DNA of 64,000 nt. Source: Macrolepiota albuminosa (Eukaryota > Basidiomycota > Agaricomycetes > Agaricales > Agaricaceae). Numbering within the stretch: position 1 is the first letter of the stretch; each line of letters opens with the position of its first letter. The translations under genes and the position numbers were made by a program. The stretch lies in NCBI GenBank assembly GCA_027475525.1, contig JAMWFC010000070.1, positions 434,001 through 498,000 of the forward strand, read 5' to 3'. The notes below the pieces were generated by a model. That model was not told where the DNA came from, did not search any database, and was given only the letters and a program-made list of their open reading frames with translations. This document shows, one piece after another, positions 32,188-42,687 of the stretch.

Positions 32188-34926
32188 TCACGCAGACGGC
32201 GGACGCGACAACTCGCGAGCCGTATCAATCCTCATCTCTGCGTCGACGCTAACCGAGGATGATGAGGCGACAGGACCCGACGATGTTGAGGCTGTAGGAG
32301 CCTGAACTGACGTGGTAGGGTGTGACGGGGAGGGGGGATAGGGCCCGTGTCGAGAGCGGCGTTGCCATAAGTCTCGACGGTTGGGGTTCATCCCCACCGG
32401 ATAATAGAGTCCACTTTCAAGGTAATCATGACCTTGATCGGACTCGCGGGCGAGCAGTGCGTGGAGACGAATCATATCATCGTCCGTGGGCAGTCGCCAA
32501 TCGTCCCACCGTGGTATGGCTGCGGGCTCTCCATAGAGGTCCAGTCGACGATGACGTTCATCGTCGACCTCACGGAACTGGTCAATGGAGGCTGTGGCCG
32601 CAAGGAATTGGTTTTCGAGGTAGACCACGCCGAAGGTATAGGCGTGGTCCACCCACTCGATAGGTACGCGGTTGGCTATCATAGCCCGTAGCACGTCAGC
32701 ATCGGTGATGTTGACGGCATTAGCCGCGTCGAAGTACGGGGGTCGGAACTGGACGTCAGTCCAGCTCATGGGTGAGAATGGGTTGCTGGGGTTGGCGGCA
32801 TCGTAATCCGCGACCGCCTCACGATACAGCCCAGGACGCGCGAGAATCAAGGCTAACAGCCTTGCAAAGCGTCCTCGCGCTCTTCCCGAGGGAGAAAGTC
32901 CACGAGTGAGGGCGTGGCCCAAAAGAGTACGCCAGTGGATACGATACGCTCGATCCACTGCAATGCCGTACACGGAATTCATCATTCCTGGTCGACAGAA
33001 GTAAAGTACGTTCTGCGCCAGCTTTTCCAAATCGAAGGTGAAACGTACACCTTCGGAATCAAACCCGGAAAGCGTAAAAAACGGTCTTCCGGCTCGGTCC
33101 TTCCATCGCAGATACCCGTCTGGGGTCGGCATGACCGCGATGTTCATGTGGCGGGAGGATAGATCCAGAGGGGGCGAAATGTGCTCGTACTCTGGTGTAC
33201 ACACCAGAGTCATCGTCCTATCCCTCACCGACGTATAATAGTTGATACTGATGCGCTGAAACTCGCGCAACAGATAATAGGCCTCAGTGCGCAAAGACAC
33301 TGACATAAACTTGTTCTGCGAAAGCTCATACAGCTTTCGCAACTGCTGGGGATTCATCGGGAATCCCCGCGGTACCACTCGACTCAACTCCTTCGAGGTA
33401 TGGTAATACCTCTCTCCCCTTTCTTCCTCGTGCGTCTTCGCGGCCAAAGCTTCATCGCTCACAAATACCGTATTGGTGAGCCGGGAGTAATAAAAATGGC
33501 GGTCGAGTGCCCCGCCGTAGAACCAGTTGGACCGCTCCACCGACGTCCCACTGACAAACACCCCGAGGCCATCAGGAATACGGCCTGTGGCCTGCTCCTC
33601 CCGGTCTTTATCGACCTTTGCCTGCCGGGCGGCCTCGTGCTTCCTCCGAGCCTCTTTTTTGTGTTTCTTGTCTAAACGCACTCGGCGTTTAGCGGGGGTT
33701 TCTCCTTCCGAGGGGGTCTCATCTGATGACTCCCCATAATCACTCCCGTCGCTCGGTTCATTTAGACCGAGCGCATCCAACGTTAAGAGTCGCCCTTCGA
33801 CCTCGGCGTCCGTCCTCGTGTCCTTTATGGGAACCGCGGACGCATATGCCCTCAGTGGTGCCTCAAACTGCACCACTGCTCCGAACCGCATTACAACTCT
33901 GTCTGCTCCTCGCGGGACATCCGCTCCAAACTCCACTTCCGACAGGACCACCTCATCCTGCCGCTTCGCCCCTGACTGCTGGGAGGGAGCATGTGTTGAC
34001 GAGGACAGTCCTCGTAAACTGTTGTCAACCTCCACGAGCTCGTCATGTAACTCGGCCGGGGTCGGAGTGAGCTCTCCCGATTCCCGCACCTCAACTTCAG
34101 GTCCTGCATCTCGCGCTCTGAGGCGTTTTGCCTCAGGTTGCTCCAACGACGACGACGGACGCTTCTTCATAGCGTTCGTAAATGTCTTGATAGTATTGTC
34201 GTTACGCTGTTGCAGCATAACGATCTCATCGAGCAGGCCCGTAATCACCACCTGAGCCACCGGATCCGCCAAAAACGCGGACTCCGGTGGTACTCGCTGG
34301 CCGGCAGATATGAGGCGTCGCCAGACTGCCTCTGCCTGAGGGTCCAACACCTCCGACGGCGTTCCGATCTCTTTTCCTTTTCCTTTCTCCGCATACGAGA
34401 AGCGCCGCGGAGATGGTGCGCGACGGGGTGACGGGGAGGCCCGTCGAGGCGGTGTTCGAGGTCGGGGTTGACCTCGATTTTGCGTCCTCGCTGTCTGCTC
34501 ATCCCGTCTGCGCCCAACCATTTCCCGAGGCCCGCCTCCTCGTGCCCCGGTACTCCTCGGAGGCGATCGCCTCCGGTCTCTTCTATACGTCTCTCGCGGG
34601 GGCGGCGTCCTTTCTCGCTGTCGTCGAGGTTGCACCACCTCGCCCTTTACTTGCGGTTGACGCCCCGCGTCATCGTCCACGTCCATGGGTGCTACCTGTG
34701 GCGCAGTTAGTGCTTTCTCATCCGAAAGGAGTGTACTTGCACTCTGGGTCTGCGTCTGCTGCATCGGCATTGGCATTCCCCACATAACCTGTCCCCCCAT
34801 CTGCTGTCCAGGACCAGCAGGTCCTGGGAAATACGGCATCTGGAAAAACGGCGGATAAAACTGCGGAGGTTGTCCAAATTGGGCTGGGTTCTGCCCAAAC
34901 TGGGACACCACTGGATACGACGCCAC
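32188..34926 (-). CDS. Third ORF of element C (912 aa, unknown function)
   Basis: An uninterrupted 912-codon frame lies downstream of pol in the sense direction, the place where env sits in errantiviruses. The first 100 residues are Gly/Pro/Gln/Met-rich. An arginine/serine/proline-rich block follows (RRDRRRSPPRS, PRRASPSPRRAPSPRR). Next is a segment with KKRPSSS-EQPEAKRLRARD that looks like a nuclear signal, and acidic and lysine-rich charged parts. A folded-looking C-terminal half of about 400 residues starts near RSNWFYGGALDRHFYYSRL. There is no signal peptide, membrane segment or cysteine cluster, so it is not an envelope protein and not a homologue of the A/B accessory genes by any feature I can see. 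The open frame in an otherwise young element suggests it is maintained. A DNA/RNA-binding or assembly role is speculation. Confidence 0.75.
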   Translation of the reverse strand: MASYPVVSQFGQNPAQFGQPPQFYPPFFQMPYFPGPAGPGQQMGGQVMWGMPMPMQQTQTQSASTLLSDEKALTAPQVAPMDVDDDAGRQPQVKGEVVQPRRQRERTPPPRETYRRDRRRSPPRSTGARGGGPREMVGRRRDEQTARTQNRGQPRPRTPPRRASPSPRRAPSPRRFSYAEKGKGKEIGTPSEVLDPQAEAVWRRLISAGQRVPPESAFLADPVAQVVITGLLDEIVMLQQRNDNTIKTFTNAMKKRPSSSLEQPEAKRLRARDAGPEVEVRESGELTPTPAELHDELVEVDNSLRGLSSSTHAPSQQSGAKRQDEVVLSEVEFGADVPRGADRVVMRFGAVVQFEAPLRAYASAVPIKDTRTDAEVEGRLLTLDALGLNEPSDGSDYGESSDETPSEGETPAKRRVRLDKKHKKEARRKHEAARQAKVDKDREEQATGRIPDGLGVFVSGTSVERSNWFYGGALDRHFYYSRLTNTVFVSDEALAAKTHEEERGERYYHTSKELSRVVPRGFPMNPQQLRKLYELSQNKFMSVSLRTEAYYLLREFQRISINYYTSVRDRTMTLVCTPEYEHISPPLDLSSRHMNIAVMPTPDGYLRWKDRAGRPFFTLSGFDSEGVRFTFDLEKLAQNVLYFCRPGMMNSVYGIAVDRAYRIHWRTLLGHALTRGLSPSGRARGRFARLLALILARPGLYREAVADYDAANPSNPFSPMSWTDVQFRPPYFDAANAVNITDADVLRAMIANRVPIEWVDHAYTFGVVYLENQFLAATASIDQFREVDDERHRRLDLYGEPAAIPRWDDWRLPTDDDMIRLHALLARESDQGHDYLESGLYYPVGMNPNRRDLWQRRSRHGPYPPSPSHPTTSVQAPTASTSSGPVASSSSVSVDAEMRIDTARELSRPPSA

Positions 34927-35195
34927 AGTCGGCGTCGTTGCAGGCTGCTGAACGTTTTGCTGGGGGCGATCCCCCCCCCTCCAGAACCCTGTGGGTTCTG
35001 AGGTTGTTGCTCACTGGTCGTACGCTGGTAAGGGTACGACATGGTAATAAAAAAAAATGTCGACGTGTCGGTGGGAAAAAACACACTAAATCCCCCATCA
35101 TCAGGTTACATAACCTGATCCGACGCCAACTCCGCATCAAATTCCGCGCTATCTCATCAGATAGATCAATCTCTATCTTATCCATCCGGAACAAT

Positions 35196-35349
35196 CGTGA
35201 TCCGGTCCGGATCAGATACTCAGTTGATCCGAAATCCGATTGATCCGGCATCTTATCACTGCCATCAATCTACGTGATCCGGTCCGGATCAGATACTCAG
35301 TTGATCCGAAATCCGATTGATCCGGCATCTTATCACTGCCATCAATCTA
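35196..35349. repeat. 77-bp tandem duplication, end of C pol
   Basis: Copies start at 35196 and 35273. The pol stop is the last codon of each copy, so the protein is unaffected. Confidence 0.92.
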
Positions 35350-38300
35350 AGCACGTGGGCGCTTCACACCCTGCAGCTCTAAGTACCGATCCAGCGCTGC
35401 CAACTTGGCACATGTGTGGTACGACTCCCATGTCGTATCACCTGCACTCCATCGCACCTCAAATTCGAGGTGCGCTCCTTCCTGCCACCGATGGCCCAGT
35501 ATGTCCTCGACGAACCATTCTTGTTCGTCACTGGCACCGAAATCATATGGCTCGGGCGTCACCCGATTAGGGAACATAGCATCATCGTTTGCATTATATC
35601 GCCTAAGTAACGATACGTGAAACTTAGGCACAATCCGACGTGCTTGTAGAGCTGCAGGCAGCTCCAGAACATAGTTCGACGTGCTTGGTTCAGCGACCAA
35701 GACTCTATATGGTCCAATAAACTTTGGACACAGCTTTCTCGCTCTTCCTTTCGGAAGATTCAAGTTTTCCGTCGACAAGTACACTAACGTCCCCGGCGTT
35801 AGTTCTGGTTCCTCACTCCGCCTATCATTCGCATGTCGTGCCTGTATGACACGTGCGGCAATGATAGCGTCGTGTGCATTGGCTAAATTCGCCAATGCTT
35901 GCTGTGCAAAGTCCTTTACCCCTTTGTGCACGACTCCGTCCGCTTTTAGTTCGCGCAGCATGGATGGCATGTACCCTCCGTTGAGCTCGAACGGCGCATA
36001 TTTTGTGGTCTCAGACACACTTGCGTTGATCGCGAACTCAGTCAGCGGTATTCTATCCACCCAGTCACGTTGGTCCGGTCGGACCACCGTACGAAATATC
36101 TGGGCAATACTTCTATTCGCGCGCTCTGTCTGTCCATCCGTCTGCGGATGGAACGAAGTAGACATGAGCAATTTAGCTCCCAGGAGCTTGTGAAGTTCTC
36201 GCCACCAGTGAGATGTAAACTTGGTGTCTCGATCGCTCACAATCGAGCTTGGAAGGCCATGTAGCCTTACAATCTCCTTTAGGTATATCCATGATAACGC
36301 GGACGCCGTAATGGTTGTGTGCACTGGTATCAAGTGCACCATACTAGTCATTCGGCAGATGACCACCCAAAGGTAGTTATACCCTTTGGATTCGGGGAAT
36401 GGACCGACAAAGTCCATTCCAATGGAGTCCCACGGCTTCGTCGGGATGGGCAGGGAATGCAACTTCCCTGCTGGCTTCCTATTGCTGGTCTTCGACCGCT
36501 GGCAGGCCTCGCAGGTCTGGCAGAACTGCATCACTTCTTTCTGCATCTGAGGCCACCAGTACCACTGCCTCAGGTATTCTAGTGTTTTGTTGGTTCCAAA
36601 GTGACCAACAACCTCATGAGCTTGGGTGACAACCTTAGTGAGCAGTGCTCGGTCGCGTGGTAAGCACACCACGTCGTGTCCTCGAACATTCGTTATCCGG
36701 ACTAGTCCTTTCTCATCCACGCTGAAGCGTGGATGGGCGTCTGCGTTCTGCCGGATTTCCGTGTAGAACGCATCGCGTCTATAGCCCCTCATCACCTTCT
36801 GGAGGTACTCATCGGTTTGAGGGACAGGAAGGTTACGATACTCTCCTGTAGGCGATAACGCGTCAGCGAGCGTCATGTCGTGGCTATCCGGTCCACGACT
36901 GCTTCCAGTCTCACTGTGGTGTGGCTGTGTCGCCTCTTTTTGCTGAGCCTGCTCTAGTTGCTCAGCCTCTATGTCGCGGCCCTCTTGCCGCTCTTGCAGT
37001 CGTCGACTGCGTCGCAGTTCGGTAGCTTGCATAGCCCGAAGCTCGACCACATGCTCTTTCACCTCTTTGTAGCGATGATACGGCAGATCATCGCCCTGAG
37101 GATCAATACGAATATCCGCATCGACATATTCATGCGTATCATGGTGTTCTCCTGCTCTATCGCTCTCGAAATACCTCGAGAGACAGTCCGCCACCTTGTT
37201 CAGTTCGCCTTTGACATATGTGATGTCAAAGTTGTAGCGAGACATATAGTCAATCCACCGGCGCTGCCGGGGGGACAACGTTGCTTGAGTCTTGAAGAAC
37301 TCAAGTGCTTTATGGTCGGTAATGATGTGGATCTTATATCCCATCAATTTATCTTCCCACTTAAGGAGTGCCTCAAGTATCGCCAGCGTTTCAAGCTCGT
37401 GGACCGCATAATTCTGTTGGGCCGAGGTAAACTTCCTCGACATGAACCCTGCAGGCCGACAATTCTGCCATGAGCTTCCCTGGCCATACATTGCACCTAC
37501 TCCGGTCTTTGAGGCATCACAGATGAGCCAAATCGGCTCATCACGTCGGGGATCTATGGGGCGAATGACTGGTGTCTTTGAGCAGATCCTCTTGATCATC
37601 TCAAAGCATCGTTGATGTATAGGTCTCCATATAAATGGGGCTCCGTTCTGAGTAATTGACATCAACGGTCCAGTATATGCTGTTATATCCGGCAGACAAT
37701 TGCCGATATAGTTCACTAGTCCCACGAATCTTTGCACATCATTATAGTTACGAGGCACACGCCATTCGCGTATGCGATCGATTTTGTCCTGGTCAGGGTG
37801 AATACCCTGACTATCAATCTTGTGTCCGAGGCAATCCACTGTCTCGGCATATAGTTCGCATTTCTTCCACTTGAGGTATAGCAAGTTAGACCTCAATCGC
37901 TCGAAAATGACACGAAGATGCTCTTCGTGTTCTTCAATTGAATCGGAGTATATGAATATGTCGTCCAAATATATATGGACGAACCTCCCGATAACATCCC
38001 GGAAGATGGAGGTCATCAACCTCTGAAAGGTTGCAGGGGCATTGCAATCTCCTATCTGCATAATGTTGCTCACATATGTTCCCGTGATTGACGAGAACAC
38101 CGTCTTTGGAATATCAGACAAGCGAATTCTCACTTGCTCATACGCATCTGTCAGGTCAATCTTCGACCTGAACTTTGCTCTTGCCACGTCTTCTCGAATC
38201 ACCTCCTGATCCGGAAGTGGCGTCACGTCCTTTACGGTGTTGTCATTGCGTTGGCGTGCATCCAACGCTGTCCTCAATGTACCATCTTTCTTCGGAATGC

Positions 38301-39261
38301 ACAATAGCGGTGCAGCTTGGGAGGCTGGTTGGGCCTCCCACCAGTGGGCTCTCAGGTACCGATTGGTCTTGTCCCGGAGCTGCTGCTGCAGCGCCATTGG
38401 ACATCGAGGCAAATGATATTTATACACCTTATTCTCATCAATAAGGTTGATTTCATGGTTGACCTCACGCCAAGGAGGTAATTCCTCCTTGGTTCCGTTC
38501 AGGATATCCCCAAATTCCTGCTGCCACTGCAATCGTAGGTCCGGAATGTCCTCCTTCGTAAAACCACTGGTTTTACCTTTGCCTTTCCGGTCCACATCCT
38601 TGCGTGGACGCCCGGACAGCTTTGCTTGTACGGCTGGGCGGCCATACTTTTCTCTGAGGGCAGTTATCCTCATCTCACTGTCATCCGGCGTGTGCAGTCG
38701 CACAGGAACTTCCTTCTTGCTTCTTCGCGACGTCACAGACAGTCCGTCGAAGAACACCTCACTCGGCGGCGATATCTCGTCGTCACTAGCCTGACGATAC
38801 GACTCCTCCTTCGCCGTCCATCGTGGTCCATTCCACGCATACATCGACGCCACTAACTCATTCCACTCAGCAGGCATTCGTGGATCAAACGCCCATTCAA
38901 ATGTGGGATGAGGTACTGGTCGATCCCAAATTGACCGATTGGTATGTGTGGAGGACGCCTCATCCTCCATCAGTCCTCGGTCGTCGTCATCCGTTATCAA
39001 GTCCTCGACCTTCACTCGCGACGACGTCGGCTGGCACTCTGTGCTTGCCGCATGCTGAGGCCACTTGTCCTCAGGCTTACTCTGCTTTTCGCACTTCATT
39101 TCCTTCACCTCGGGGCTCTCCCCCCTCTTCAGAGTACGTTCGTACTCTACAGCTTCGCTTTCCAGCATCAACACTGCTGGAGCATCCATGGGCAAGCTCA
39201 CACGAGCTTGCTCCTCATCCTCTCCGTCCTCAACCGTAGGCGATTTCTTGCCTCCGTCTAG
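35347..39261 (-). CDS. Element C pol: RT, RNase H, integrase, chromodomain
   Basis: The first ATG is at 39201, but the frame is open and in phase back to the gag-pro stop at 39264-39262. Domain order is Ty3/gypsy. Reverse transcriptase has VHIYLDDIFIYS. RNase H begins near EPIWLICDASKTGVGAM and has HIITDHKALEFF. The integrase zinc finger is of the H-H-C-C type (HEVVGHFG ... CQTCEAC), and its DDE core is GMDFVGPFP, VSDRDTKFTS and DGQTERANR. A C-terminal chromodomain follows (WFVEDILGHRW ... FEVRWSAGDTTWESY), which usually targets integration to modified chromatin. The protein ends at 35347 in the second copy of a 77-bp duplication. It is probably expressed by readthrough of the upstream UGA. 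Confidence 0.93.
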   Translation of the reverse strand, partial: LDGGKKSPTVEDGEDEEQARVSLPMDAPAVLMLESEAVEYERTLKRGESPEVKEMKCEKQSKPEDKWPQHAASTECQPTSSRVKVEDLITDDDDRGLMEDEASSTHTNRSIWDRPVPHPTFEWAFDPRMPAEWNELVASMYAWNGPRWTAKEESYRQASDDEISPPSEVFFDGLSVTSRRSKKEVPVRLHTPDDSEMRITALREKYGRPAVQAKLSGRPRKDVDRKGKGKTSGFTKEDIPDLRLQWQQEFGDILNGTKEELPPWREVNHEINLIDENKVYKYHLPRCPMALQQQLRDKTNRYLRAHWWEAQPASQAAPLLCIPKKDGTLRTALDARQRNDNTVKDVTPLPDQEVIREDVARAKFRSKIDLTDAYEQVRIRLSDIPKTVFSSITGTYVSNIMQIGDCNAPATFQRLMTSIFRDVIGRFVHIYLDDIFIYSDSIEEHEEHLRVIFERLRSNLLYLKWKKCELYAETVDCLGHKIDSQGIHPDQDKIDRIREWRVPRNYNDVQRFVGLVNYIGNCLPDITAYTGPLMSITQNGAPFIWRPIHQRCFEMIKRICSKTPVIRPIDPRRDEPIWLICDASKTGVGAMYGQGSSWQNCRPAGFMSRKFTSAQQNYAVHELETLAILEALLKWEDKLMGYKIHIITDHKALEFFKTQATLSPRQRRWIDYMSRYNFDITYVKGELNKVADCLSRYFESDRAGEHHDTHEYVDADIRIDPQGDDLPYHRYKEVKEHVVELRAMQATELRRSRRLQERQEGRDIEAEQLEQAQQKEATQPHHSETGSSRGPDSHDMTLADALSPTGEYRNLPVPQTDEYLQKVMRGYRRDAFYTEIRQNADAHPRFSVDEKGLVRITNVRGHDVVCLPRDRALLTKVVTQAHEVVGHFGTNKTLEYLRQWYWWPQMQKEVMQFCQTCEACQRSKTSNRKPAGKLHSLPIPTKPWDSIGMDFVGPFPESKGYNYLWVVICRMTSMVHLIPVHTTITASALSWIYLKEIVRLHGLPSSIVSDRDTKFTSHWWRELHKLLGAKLLMSTSFHPQTDGQTERANRSIAQIFRTVVRPDQRDWVDRIPLTEFAINASVSETTKYAPFELNGGYMPSMLRELKADGVVHKGVKDFAQQALANLANAHDAIIAARVIQARHANDRRSEEPELTPGTLVYLSTENLNLPKGRARKLCPKFIGPYRVLVAEPSTSNYVLELPAALQARRIVPKFHVSLLRRYNANDDAMFPNRVTPEPYDFGASDEQEWFVEDILGHRWQEGAHLEFEVRWSAGDTTWESYHTCAKLAALDRYLELQGVKRPRA

Positions 39262-39264
39262 TCA
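39258..39264 (-). promoter_or_regulatory. UGA-CUA-G stop-codon readthrough motif between gag-pro and pol of C
   Basis: Gag-pro ends VLVRRH-stop with the stop codon in the context TGA CTA G. The same frame continues open into pol (LDGGKKSPTVEDGEDEEQ...). UGA-CUA-G is the known strong readthrough context, used for example to make peroxisomal isoforms in fungi. It would yield a Gag-Pro-Pol fusion without frameshifting. Confidence 0.7.
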
Positions 39265-42200
39265 GTGTCGCCTGACTAGCACCTTCTTCTCCGTGGCGCG
39301 GTGTCGATGGAGTCGTCCATCGCCATTATCCACGGTCACTCGCACTGCAGGAATGGTGGTACCGTCTACCACTATCTCATTCTTCCTGAAGTTCAGCATC
39401 ACGTTGTGCTTCCTCATATACGGCGTGCCGATAATCATGTCGTACCGGTCAAAGTTCGCCACGTCAAGGTACTCTTTCGTCCTCGACTTCGCACAGGCAA
39501 TACTCGCCTGCGTACCAAACTGTACCGCAGCTCGGCTGCCCACAGTACCCAATTGAAGGAGTAGTGGCTCCTTCAACTCACTGACAGAAATATCGTGCAC
39601 TTGGCAAAACTGGGGTGTCACCCCAGTAGTCGTACTACCTGAATCCCACAATGTCCATGCCTTGTGGCCATTCACCTCAACGTACGACGCCAGGCACTCC
39701 TTGTCCTCGCGCTTCAACACCGGTCTCACCAGCTTTTCTGGAGCCTTGCGAAGGTGTACCTTATACACCTTCACATTGGCTGCTCCAACTGGCCGGTCTA
39801 ATGCGCTGGCCGGGTAGTCCGTCAGAGCTCCCATGAACTCTGAGTCTGACTCCCGGGCGTAATAATCGTTGTCGTATACGTCAACTTCCACGTATTCATC
39901 ATCCGACAACTCCTCCACCACAGAGGCGTTTTCGTCCTCTGGTGCATCATGTATGAGGTTCTCCACCTCATCGTCTTCCACATCAGGTTCATTCCCGGAG
40001 TCTATCCCTTCAGCATCCGGGATAGCAGTGTGGGCCGCCCGCACATAGGCACGTGGCTTACCCATAGGCCTTCCACCACCCACTGGGCATGCATTCGCAA
40101 AATGCCCAGGCTGGCCACATTTGAAGCACTTACTCGCCACGAAAGGGCGAGCTGCTTCATACTTCGGTGGCCCAGTCGGTGTCGGTAATTTAGCCTCACC
40201 AGCAGCCTGATGCGGTCGAACACCCTCTCGGCGCGGACCTCTCTGAGCATCCTGTGCCGGTGCATCCCTACGGTCCCCCGGCCGGTCGCTCCGGAAGCGT
40301 CGGTCTTGCCGAGGTGCTGCTCTTACCACGAGCCTCGGGTTCGTATTGCCCACCATCTCCTTTCGACGAGCCCAGAAGGTACCTACCTTCCGAGGCTCGG
40401 CCTTGTTCGCCGATCGAACCTTTGAGCTATGTAGCCCAAAGTGTCGCGCTATTTTGTGGGCTTGCTCGTAGCGCAATGCATGCGCTACGAATTCCTCGAC
40501 GGTATTTACTTCGGGTGATAGTCCGTCATCACAAATGAGAGACTCTCTCATTGCATCAGGTATCCCCCGCAGAAAGGTATCAATCATTACCCAGTTATCT
40601 GGGTAAATTGACATATTTTGCGCGTGGTCTATCAAGGTGTCATAGAAACCTTGAACACCTAACCGTTCAGTGTAGGAGGTTGCAATGAACGCCTCCCGAG
40701 CATCCTGCATGGTGGATGCACTAACAAACCGGTTATACAATTCAAGGATTACATCCTTAAACGTCCATTGCTGTCGTGCACGATTGTAGTGCAAGACATG
40801 GTGACGGAACCAGGCTTTGGCTGGTCCGTCCAAGAACTCCGGGAGGACGAATACACGTTCTCGATCCAGACGATCCCCTCCATACTGGCATGCTGCCAGA
40901 TGGTTGCACACATCCATCGTCCAATTTTCCAAGTCGCTGAACTTGGACTCCCCTCTGTACGGGAGAATGTGTTTCGATTCCGCCTTACGCGGCTTGATAC
41001 CTTCGGGAAGGCGCAATGCTACGCCTACCGCATCGTCGATTATACTACTGAGGCGCTGGTGCATATTTTCAGTATACACCTTTGTTGCCTCAGTTATTCC
41101 AGGCGTCTTATTTCTACCTTCCGCTGGAGGTACCACAGAGAATGCTCGTACAGGTTGGTGACCTGTATAGTGCACTTTCTCGGTACCATTCCACTGCAGA
41201 GGGCTCTCCTGTCCCCCTAGCTCTTCTATCACCTGCTTCCCAGGGGCTCGACTCGGATCCGCCATGGGCGGTTCTCCTCTCCTGGTGTCTGGCTGTCGTG
41301 TCCGTTGGACATATTGCCTTCTCATCTCATCAATGGGAGTTATCCCATCGAAGACAATTCCCTGGTCATCTATCCAGGAGTGTCCCTGGCGCTTCAGGTC
41401 TTGGTTTCTCATGCGCTGATAAGCTACTCTTTCTGCGAACTTATCAGCCAACGGCACTTGATTCATCAGTGGAACATTCTCCACTGATTCCTGTTTTGTG
41501 GGAGGGTGTCTTGGCTCCACCGCTTCGGGTAGGTTACTATCTACCACAGGTATGGTAGACACCGATTCCGTCGTCGACAGAGGTCTCCTTCGTTGACCTC
41601 TGAATACATTCTGTCTTTGTGCTGCAGCGAACCTGGCAGCAAACTGCTCGTCAGACTCTCCCGCTTGCTGGGGCGCATATATATTGCTTATTGCCTCTTC
41701 CAGATGGGGAGACAACTCTGGTTTTGCCACCGGGGGTATATTCGGAATCAAGTTTGCCCCCTCTGGAGTCGAGGCAGCTGATCCTCGATTTGCCTTGCGA
41801 TACATATATGCTTGGGCTTCCAGCTCAAGAATCTGAACGTACAATGTAATATATTCAACAGTATTCAATTGAGGTACATTTTCACCTCTAGCCTGTATCA
41901 ACCGTATGTGTTTCAGTACATACAGTCCTAGTCGAGCACGCGTGGTATCCTTTGTAATGCTAGGATATCTCTTCCATAACATAGCACACTGAACCTGCAG
42001 GGTGGACTCACTCCGTCCACTCTCTTCGTCATCGGATGTTTCGTCTTCCCAGTGTACTGCCGGCGTCCTTTGCTCAGGCATTGTCGTTTCCTGTGGCACT
42101 CCGGATCCCTGCTGACGTTGCGTCATGGGAGTGGATTCAGTTGGAACTCTCCAACTGCCCGCCTCTTGCCTCGGCATCTTCCCCAAAAAGTACGACGAAG

Positions 42201-42537
42201 GTCTGCGACCTTCGATAGGTCCCTGAGCACTACTCCTGCTCTGGGATTGCCGCCCTGACCTGCCAGTCTGCATGGAAGATTCATGATCCCTGCCGAACTG
42301 CTGTTCCAGGTCTTCCACACTTGCCCCTGGTCTCGCTGCACCGCTTGGCGCAGCTGTCGGCCGCACTTCACTCCATTGCGTCCCTCCTGGCATTCCCTGA
42401 GGCTGCCGGGAAGGCTCGGCCTCTGTATATTCTGACCCGGGACGACCCGGGTCAGTCACCGCAGATTGAGGATATGCCAACGACTGGTCGATGGTCTCAC
42501 CATCGCGTGTCGGTTCAGTAGATTGATTGGTCTCCAT
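39262..42537 (-). CDS. Element C gag-pro polyprotein (1091 aa)
   Basis: A long structural Gag with a charged, Gln/Arg-rich N terminus and a capsid-like region (HILPYRGESKFSDLENWTMD, then YNRFVSASTMQDAREAF). A CCHC zinc knuckle (CFKCGQPGHFANAC) and an acidic stretch follow. A retropepsin-like domain comes next, with its active site in LWDSGSTTTGV and IIGTPYMRKHN as the second conserved block. The DSG triad replaces the usual DTG, as is common in fungal Ty3/gypsy proteases. The frame is unbroken, and it ends with UGA in a readthrough context before pol. Confidence 0.92.
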   Translation of the reverse strand: METNQSTEPTRDGETIDQSLAYPQSAVTDPGRPGSEYTEAEPSRQPQGMPGGTQWSEVRPTAAPSGAARPGASVEDLEQQFGRDHESSMQTGRSGRQSQSRSSAQGPIEGRRPSSYFLGKMPRQEAGSWRVPTESTPMTQRQQGSGVPQETTMPEQRTPAVHWEDETSDDEESGRSESTLQVQCAMLWKRYPSITKDTTRARLGLYVLKHIRLIQARGENVPQLNTVEYITLYVQILELEAQAYMYRKANRGSAASTPEGANLIPNIPPVAKPELSPHLEEAISNIYAPQQAGESDEQFAARFAAAQRQNVFRGQRRRPLSTTESVSTIPVVDSNLPEAVEPRHPPTKQESVENVPLMNQVPLADKFAERVAYQRMRNQDLKRQGHSWIDDQGIVFDGITPIDEMRRQYVQRTRQPDTRRGEPPMADPSRAPGKQVIEELGGQESPLQWNGTEKVHYTGHQPVRAFSVVPPAEGRNKTPGITEATKVYTENMHQRLSSIIDDAVGVALRLPEGIKPRKAESKHILPYRGESKFSDLENWTMDVCNHLAACQYGGDRLDRERVFVLPEFLDGPAKAWFRHHVLHYNRARQQWTFKDVILELYNRFVSASTMQDAREAFIATSYTERLGVQGFYDTLIDHAQNMSIYPDNWVMIDTFLRGIPDAMRESLICDDGLSPEVNTVEEFVAHALRYEQAHKIARHFGLHSSKVRSANKAEPRKVGTFWARRKEMVGNTNPRLVVRAAPRQDRRFRSDRPGDRRDAPAQDAQRGPRREGVRPHQAAGEAKLPTPTGPPKYEAARPFVASKCFKCGQPGHFANACPVGGGRPMGKPRAYVRAAHTAIPDAEGIDSGNEPDVEDDEVENLIHDAPEDENASVVEELSDDEYVEVDVYDNDYYARESDSEFMGALTDYPASALDRPVGAANVKVYKVHLRKAPEKLVRPVLKREDKECLASYVEVNGHKAWTLWDSGSTTTGVTPQFCQVHDISVSELKEPLLLQLGTVGSRAAVQFGTQASIACAKSRTKEYLDVANFDRYDMIIGTPYMRKHNVMLNFRKNEIVVDGTTIPAVRVTVDNGDGRLHRHRATEKKVLVRRH

Positions 42538-42687
42538 CCAATCAAGTGTTGCTACGTCTCGTTTTACCCGGAAGCGTGCGTCAAAGAAGTTGATACACTG
42601 TTCGATGCAATCACAGTCTAGGCTATCAGTCTAGACCCGTAGTCTTTGTCCGTAGTATCAGAATTGAACCCGAAAGGTTCAAAAAAG

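Noticed and set aside
32188..34926. Envelope protein call for the third ORF of element C
   Set aside because: It has no signal peptide, no membrane segment and no cysteine pattern of an envelope; position alone is insufficient.
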